Assembly (NCBI RefSeq): GCF_038237375.1
Contig: NZ_CP151273.1
Location: 1,612,001 to 1,676,000, forward strand
Source of the DNA: Alcaligenes sp. SDU_A2
GTDB taxonomy: Bacteria > Pseudomonadota > Gammaproteobacteria > Burkholderiales > Burkholderiaceae_B
Length of the DNA stretch: 64,000 nucleotides
Direction: 5' to 3'
The notes beneath the pieces were generated by a model that was not told where the DNA came from, did no database searches, and saw only the letters and a program-made list of their open reading frames with translations. Shown piece by piece: positions 58,516 to 64,000 of this stretch. How positions within the stretch are numbered: the first letter of the stretch is position 1; every line of letters starts with the position of its first letter. Both the position numbers and the translations under genes were made by a program.

Positions 58516-61500
58516 ATGGCGCGCCATGCTGTGCTTGGTTTAATGCTTTTGGCAGGGGCCAATTGCGCCCAGGCTGTATCCATCAGCAGTTTTTCGCCCA
58601 AAGGGGCAACCAGCGAGTTGCGGGATGTCAAAGTGACGTTTGCCGCGCCTGTCGTGCAGTTTGGCGATTCGCAATTGCCGGCACCTGTCCTGGTGCAGTG
58701 CGACGATCCGGCGGTCAGCGGTCAGGGGCGCTGGCTGGATGCGCGCCGGTGGGTTTACGAGTTCACGCAGCGCCCTGGCCCGGGGTTAAGTTGCACGGCC
58801 ACCGTTTCCAAGACATTCCGCAGTCTGAATGGCCAGGCCATCAGCGGCCCGACCCAGTATCGATTTAATTCGGGCGGTCCCGTTCTGGACAGCTCTCGTC
58901 CTTATTACTCCACGATTGCTGAAGATCAGGCGTTTCTGTTCAGCTTTACGGCACCTGTGGACCCGGCATCGTTGCTCAAGCACGGGTACTGCCGGGTCGA
59001 GGGCATAGGCGAGCGCATTGCCTTGAAAAGCCTGGACAGTGCGCAGCGCGATGCCTTGATCAAGGCGGAATATTATGTCGACCAGATCGACGAACGCTAT
59101 CAGGCCGTGCAGTGCGCCCGCACCTTGCCGTCCGGCGCGGCGGTTTCCGTGGTGCTGGAGCCGGGCATTCTGACCGGCATACCCGGTCGCAAGGGGGTGC
59201 CCAGTTCAGACCGTTATGCGTTCGATTTTTCGGTGCGCCCTGACTTCAGTGTGTCCTTGTCGTGTTTGCGCGAACGGGCCGATGCGCCTTGCACGCCCGT
59301 GGGCAGTCTGAACGTGCAGTTTTCCTCTGGCGTGGATGCCGATCAGGCGGCCCGGTTTCGTCTGACATCCGGGTCGCAGGAATGGAAGCCCGTGTCCGAC
59401 GACAACGAGGGCTGGCAGGATAGGGGGGCCACGTATGCCCTGCGCTTTCAGGGTCCATTTCCTGAAAATGCTCAGTTACAGATCGTGGCACCGGATGACC
59501 TGAAAGACGATGCAGGCCGCAGTTTGAGTAATCCGGAATTGCTGACCCAAGGGGTGCGCACGGGTGTCTATCCACCTTTGGTGAAATTTGCCCGTGCTCC
59601 GTTCGGCATTGTCGAGCGTTTTGGGCATGCCGCGCACGACGGCTCGGACGACGATGATCCGCCGGCGCTGGGCCTGAGCCTGCGCAGCGTTGAACCCGCT
59701 CTGATGACCCAGGATATGCTGGTGTCGGCCGGGCAGGTAGGCGATATGGTGCTGCGCGACGATAAGCAGGTGTTGTTGTGGTATGCGCGCCTGCGCCAGC
59801 TGGACTACGGCTGGAACATGCCGGCGCAGCGACTGCAGAGCATAATGGGGCCGGACTTTAAAATAACCGGGCCGGTCAACGAGGATGGCATGTTGGATCT
59901 GCGCGGCGAATCGTTGCTGCGCGGCCAGAAGGTGCAGCCGCTGACGCTGCCCGGTATGGACCAGAAGGGTGAACGGCCATTTGAATTGATAGGCGTGCCG
60001 CTGCGCGAACCGGGTTTTCATGTGCTGGAGGTGGCGTCGCCGCGTTTGGGGGCGTCTTTGCTGGAATCGGGCAAAACCATGTATGTGCGCAGTTCCGCCT
60101 TGGTCACCAATCTGGGCGTGCACATCAAGAAAGGGGGCGATGATGTGATGGTTTGGGTCACGACCCTGGACGATGCCAAGGTCGTGCCCGGCGCACAGGT
60201 GCGGGTCATGAACTGTCGGGGCGAGGAACTGGTCGCAGGCCGCACCGACGATCAGGGCTTGTTTCACCACCCCCATCCAGTGCAAAGCGTCGATTACTGC
60301 GACGATACGCAGCTCTCGGGCCTGTACGTGACGGCCCGTGTGGATAAGAACAATCCTCTGGCGCGTGGCAAGGACGATTTCAGTTTTGCCTTTAGCGATT
60401 GGAACACCGGTATTGAGCCGTGGCGCTTTAACGTGCCCTATGCCTGGGGCAGTCGCGATGGCATGGTGGCCCACACGGTGCTGGATCGCAATCTGTTTCG
60501 TGCCGGCGAAGTGGTACACATGAAGCATTACCTGACCGATCGCGTGCGGGCGGGCTTTGCGGCACCCGATGCCTATCCTCGCAGCATGGTGCTGGAGCAT
60601 CAGGGTACGGGAAAGAGCATTGAATTGCCCCTGAAATGGCAGACCACTGCGGGGGGCAGCACCTTTGCCCTGAACGACTGGAAGATTCCCAAAGACGCCG
60701 AACTGGGTATCTACACGATCTCCAGCCGTGGCGATGATCAGTATTTTAGTTTTGGCGAGTTCCGTGTCGAGGAATTCAAGCTGCCTGTGCTGGGCGGTTC
60801 GCTCAAGCTGAGCGACGGTCAGGAGCGTCCTTATCTGGTGCGTCCACAGTCCATGCAGGCGGACATGCAATTGCAGTACCTGTCGGGCGGGCCGGCGGAT
60901 TTTCTGCCGGTGCAGCTGTCGGGCGTGGTGCGCACGCGCGCGCCGTCCTTTAGTGCGTACGACGACTTCAGCTTTGCCGCGCCCGACAGTGGCGAGCAGG
61001 TGTCGTCCGAGCCACGTGTGTTTCTGAACAAGAAGCGGGTGCAATTGGATGCCCAGGGGGGGCTGCGCACGCAGTTGCAAGACCTGCCGGTGGTGGAGCA
61101 ACCGTCTGAGTTCGTGGTGGAGGCGACCTTCGCTGATCCGAACGGCGAAATTCAGACCTTGATGCAGACCGTGCCGGTATGGCCGGCCGATGTGGTGGCG
61201 GGTCTGCGCGCCGGCAGTTGGCTTAAAGCCGGGTTCAGCACAACGCTGACCGTGCTGGCACTCAGCCCGGACGGCAAGCCGGTCAAGGATGCGGCCCTGC
61301 GCGTGGATGCGGCCAATGTAGTGCGCTATTCCACCCGCAAGCGCATGGTAGGCGGTTTTTATAGTTACGACACCGAGCAAGAGCGTCAGGATCTGGGCAC
61401 GGTCTGCCAGGGGCACAGTGACGAAAAAGGATTGCTGCACTGCGAGGTGAAACTCGAAAAGGGTGGGCAGGTCGAATTGCGTGCGGTCGCCAGCGATGCC

Positions 61501-64000
61501 CAGGGCCGAGAGTCTGTCGCTGCCAGCAGTGTCTGGGTCAGCGGCGCGGGCGAATTATGGTTCGGCGGCCAGAACGATGATCGTATCGATGTGATCCCCG
61601 CCCGCAAGAGCTGGGCACCGGGCGAAACGGCGCAGTTTCAGGTGCGCATGCCGTTTCGCGAGGCGACGGCGCTGGTAGCGGTCGAGCGTGAAGGCGTGCT
61701 GGATGCGCGTGTCGTGCAATTGCAAGGCGAAAACCCGACCGTCGATGTGCTGATCAAGTCCGAATGGGGGCCTAACGTCTATGTGTCGGTGTTGGTCTTG
61801 CGCGGGCGACTGCGCGAAGTGCCCTGGTATTCCTTCTTTACCTGGGGCTGGAGCCAGCCTATCAATTGGTATAAGGCCTATTCGGAAGGCGGCGGCGAGT
61901 TTGTCGCTCCCACGACCACGGTGGACCTGTCCAAGCCGGCGTATCGCTTTGGTCTGGCCGGCATTGAAGTCAGCAGCCAGCAAGACGCGCTAGAGGTCAG
62001 GGTCAGCACAGACCGTTCTCAGTATGCCATCCGCGAACAGGCGAAAGTGGATATCCAGGTTCTGCGGGCCGATGGCACGCCGGCGGCGGGCGCGTCGGTG
62101 GCGCTGGCAGCAGTGGATCAGGCCTTGCTGGAGCTGAGCCCCAATACATCCTGGAAGCTGCTGGAGGCCATGCGCGCGCTGCGCAGCTACAACGTGCTGA
62201 CCGCCACGGCGCAGTCCGAAATTGTTGGACGTCGCCATTATGGCCGCAAGGCGGTACCGGCCGGCGGCGGCGGGGGTAAGAGCCCGACCCGAGAACTGCT
62301 GGATACCCTGTTGCTTTGGAAGGGGCATGTGGAGCTGGATGCGCAAGGCCGTGCCACCGTCATGGTGCCGTTGAAAGACGCCTTGACGCGTTACCGCGTC
62401 GTGGCCGTGGCCGATCAGGGCGGACAGCGCTTTGGCACCGGCTCGGCCGAGATGGTGACCACGCAGGATCTGCAAGTGATTTCTGCTTTGCCGGCGGTGG
62501 CGCGAGAAGGCGACCGCTACCAGGCGCAGGTCACAGTACGCAACAGCAGTCCGCGTGCCATGACGGTTCAGGTCCAGGCTACGTACGATGGCACGGGGCT
62601 GCCGGGCGGCAGTCTGCCTGTTCAGACCATCGAGCTGGCGTCCGGTTCGGCGGCCCTGGTGTCCTGGCCCATGACCGTGCCTGCCTCCAGCGGTACAGCG
62701 CCGACCCAGACATTGGCCTGGACAGTGCAGGCGCGCGAAGTGGGGCAGGCTGGCTCGGCCCGCGCGGCACAGGACAGTGTGGCCATCAAGCAGGAGATCT
62801 TTCCGGCTACGCAAGTGGCGGTGCAGCAGGCGACCTTGGCCGCAGTTTCGGCCGAACAGGTTCTGACTTTGCCGGTGCAGGCTCCGGCCGGTGCATTGCG
62901 TGACGAGCAAGGCCGTATTCAGGGTGGATTGCAGATGCAGTTCCGTTCATCCTTGGGTGGTGGCCTGGAAGGGGTGCGTGCCTGGTTCGAGCGCTATCCC
63001 TACACCTGCTTTGAGCAATTGGCCTCGCGTTCCCTGGGTTTACGCGCCGAACAGGATTGGGCGGCACTGATGCAGCGCATTCCGTCCTATCTCTCGCAGG
63101 ACGGTCTGCTGCGCTATTTCCCTAGTTCCTATGGTTCGGGCAGCCGCGTGCTGACGGCCTATCTGCTGGAAGTCAGTCACATGGCCCAGGAGATGGGGCT
63201 GAACTTTGTGATTCCCGAGACCTATCGCCGCGAGATGTTGCAGGGTCTGCAAAATGCGGTCAATGGTCGCTTGCAGGATACGCGCACGGCGTCCCGCCAG
63301 GATCGGGACATCGAGGTGGTGCGCATGGTGTCCGTGCTGGCCCGCTACGATATGGCGCGTGTGAACATGCTCGATTCGGTCGAGCCCGCTGTGCAAAGCT
63401 GGCCCACCGAAACCTTGCTGGCCTGGGTTGACCTGACGCATCGTCTGCCTGGGGTCAAACAGGCCGAGCAAACACGTCAGAAAGCCCTGGAGCTGATTCA
63501 GGCAAGGCTGGTCAGCCGTGGCACGCGTCTGGTGTTCGGCGACGATCGTTTGAACGGCGACCCTTGGACCATGAGCAGTCGGGTCACCAATCAGGCCCGC
63601 TTGATGATGCAGATGAGCGGTCAGCCCGATTGGGCTCAGGACATGCCGCGTCTGGCTCAGGGCTTGCTGATGGAGCAACGTCGCGGTGCCTGGGGCATGA
63701 CGACCGAGAACTTGCTGGCCGGTCTGGCCATCGAGCAGTTCAGCCGGCGTTACGAGCAGCCGGTCAGCGGTCAGTCTATGGTCATCCTGGGTTCGGAAAG
63801 CGCTCAGGTGGTCGATTGGGATGTGCTCAAACCCGATGCGCAGGGCGTGCGCGCCACGCAGATCGATGTGCCTTGGCGCGGCCCTCAGGCCGACGACCTG
63901 TCGGTGGAGCTGATGGGACAGGGAACGGCCTGGGTCGATGTGCGTTCTCTGGCAGCGGTGCCAGTGGACAAGCCAATTGCCGCCGGCCTGAGCGTGGAGC
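58516..64000 (+). CDS. Bacterial alpha-2-macroglobulin (thioester type), 3-prime end outside window
   Basis: At least 1828 residues, no stop before the window ends. Signal peptide LGLMLLAGANCAQA; no proper lipobox, so probably soluble in the periplasm rather than a lipoprotein. The chain is many macroglobulin-like beta domains (for example HMKHYLTDRVRAGF, NDWKIPKDAELGIYTI), an LLLWKGHVELDAQGRATVMVPLKDALTRYRVVAVA region typical of A2M, and the thioester site YPYTCFEQLASRSL with C1498 and Q1501, then helical thioester-domain repeats. These proteins are thought to trap foreign proteases, often beside pbpC; what follows here is not visible. Confidence 0.9.
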   Translation, partial: MARHAVLGLMLLAGANCAQAVSISSFSPKGATSELRDVKVTFAAPVVQFGDSQLPAPVLVQCDDPAVSGQGRWLDARRWVYEFTQRPGPGLSCTATVSKTFRSLNGQAISGPTQYRFNSGGPVLDSSRPYYSTIAEDQAFLFSFTAPVDPASLLKHGYCRVEGIGERIALKSLDSAQRDALIKAEYYVDQIDERYQAVQCARTLPSGAAVSVVLEPGILTGIPGRKGVPSSDRYAFDFSVRPDFSVSLSCLRERADAPCTPVGSLNVQFSSGVDADQAARFRLTSGSQEWKPVSDDNEGWQDRGATYALRFQGPFPENAQLQIVAPDDLKDDAGRSLSNPELLTQGVRTGVYPPLVKFARAPFGIVERFGHAAHDGSDDDDPPALGLSLRSVEPALMTQDMLVSAGQVGDMVLRDDKQVLLWYARLRQLDYGWNMPAQRLQSIMGPDFKITGPVNEDGMLDLRGESLLRGQKVQPLTLPGMDQKGERPFELIGVPLREPGFHVLEVASPRLGASLLESGKTMYVRSSALVTNLGVHIKKGGDDVMVWVTTLDDAKVVPGAQVRVMNCRGEELVAGRTDDQGLFHHPHPVQSVDYCDDTQLSGLYVTARVDKNNPLARGKDDFSFAFSDWNTGIEPWRFNVPYAWGSRDGMVAHTVLDRNLFRAGEVVHMKHYLTDRVRAGFAAPDAYPRSMVLEHQGTGKSIELPLKWQTTAGGSTFALNDWKIPKDAELGIYTISSRGDDQYFSFGEFRVEEFKLPVLGGSLKLSDGQERPYLVRPQSMQADMQLQYLSGGPADFLPVQLSGVVRTRAPSFSAYDDFSFAAPDSGEQVSSEPRVFLNKKRVQLDAQGGLRTQLQDLPVVEQPSEFVVEATFADPNGEIQTLMQTVPVWPADVVAGLRAGSWLKAGFSTTLTVLALSPDGKPVKDAALRVDAANVVRYSTRKRMVGGFYSYDTEQERQDLGTVCQGHSDEKGLLHCEVKLEKGGQVELRAVASDAQGRESVAASSVWVSGAGELWFGGQNDDRIDVIPARKSWAPGETAQFQVRMPFREATALVAVEREGVLDARVVQLQGENPTVDVLIKSEWGPNVYVSVLVLRGRLREVPWYSFFTWGWSQPINWYKAYSEGGGEFVAPTTTVDLSKPAYRFGLAGIEVSSQQDALEVRVSTDRSQYAIREQAKVDIQVLRADGTPAAGASVALAAVDQALLELSPNTSWKLLEAMRALRSYNVLTATAQSEIVGRRHYGRKAVPAGGGGGKSPTRELLDTLLLWKGHVELDAQGRATVMVPLKDALTRYRVVAVADQGGQRFGTGSAEMVTTQDLQVISALPAVAREGDRYQAQVTVRNSSPRAMTVQVQATYDGTGLPGGSLPVQTIELASGSAALVSWPMTVPASSGTAPTQTLAWTVQAREVGQAGSARAAQDSVAIKQEIFPATQVAVQQATLAAVSAEQVLTLPVQAPAGALRDEQGRIQGGLQMQFRSSLGGGLEGVRAWFERYPYTCFEQLASRSLGLRAEQDWAALMQRIPSYLSQDGLLRYFPSSYGSGSRVLTAYLLEVSHMAQEMGLNFVIPETYRREMLQGLQNAVNGRLQDTRTASRQDRDIEVVRMVSVLARYDMARVNMLDSVEPAVQSWPTETLLAWVDLTHRLPGVKQAEQTRQKALELIQARLVSRGTRLVFGDDRLNGDPWTMSSRVTNQARLMMQMSGQPDWAQDMPRLAQGLLMEQRRGAWGMTTENLLAGLAIEQFSRRYEQPVSGQSMVILGSESAQVVDWDVLKPDAQGVRATQIDVPWRGPQADDLSVELMGQGTAWVDVRSLAAVPVDKPIAAGLSVE

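Noticed and set aside
59476-61440. A 654-codon open frame on the minus strand
   Set aside because: It lies fully inside the macroglobulin gene on the other strand; its translation is rich in His/Arg/Gln with no family pattern, the usual antisense shadow in GC-rich DNA.

Overview
The window looks like a chromosomal segment from a GC-rich betaproteobacterium of the order Burkholderiales, most likely family Alcaligenaceae. The reasons are gene families and gene style rather than a marker gene: two TctC/Bug-type periplasmic receptors, many LysR regulators, an hupB next to tRNA-Val, RNase R followed by rlmB, a kup gene, and TonB-ExbB-ExbD behind a TGAGAATC-type Fur site. Species cannot be fixed from sequence alone.

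Layout. 1-2.4 kb: the end of an ABC importer operon (probably 2-aminoethylphosphonate) and its divergent LysR regulator. 2.4-7.1 kb: a DUF4139 exported protein, a one-domain prepilin peptidase, an FAD oxidoreductase and a DUF1648 membrane protein. 7.1-10.05 kb: two inverted, nearly identical 243-bp copies of a tRNA-Leu(CAG) locus bracket a small Fur-boxed iron module (PadR regulator plus siderophore-interacting ferric reductase) and a hypothetical gene. 10.05-17.6 kb: a catabolic island with a LysR regulator, a Rieske dioxygenase (reductase, alpha, beta), a TctC receptor, ornithine cyclodeaminase and arginase, and a degenerate heavy-metal-associated protein. 17.67-18.56 kb: a non-coding, highly folded DNA element with 27-bp perfect terminal inverted repeats, followed by a third tRNA-Leu(CAG). 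18.9-25 kb: rnr, rlmB, a trans-sulfuration PLP enzyme and a MocR regulator.

25.3-33.8 kb: a compact heme d1/nitrite-respiration cluster in two convergent operons. On the plus strand are a cytochrome c-d1 protein, a small cytochrome c and a CysG-like precorrin-2 dehydrogenase whose methyltransferase half is degenerate. On the minus strand is nirE-nirC-nirF-nirDL-nirG-nirH-nirJ. Together they supply precorrin-2, sirohydrochlorin/siroheme, decarboxylated siroheme and heme d1 to the cd1 protein. 34.2-37.6 kb: hupB, tRNA-Val, LysR, an RraA-like protein and a TctC receptor. 37.8-41.8 kb: sulfate importer sbp-cysT-cysW-cysA. 42-48 kb: tonB-exbB-exbD, a two-component system and kup. 48-54.7 kb: a small secreted protein and a six-gene Mrp/Mnh/Pha cation/proton antiporter operon. 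54.8-64 kb: hemN behind a near-perfect FNR box, a nitronate-monooxygenase-like flavoprotein, a DUF697-like protein and the first 5.5 kb of a bacterial alpha-2-macroglobulin gene that runs off the end.

The most unusual parts are the folded TIR element at 17.7-18.5 kb, the inverted tRNA-Leu loci around the iron module, and the d1 cluster with its NirF-tailed cd1 protein and half-dead CysG.
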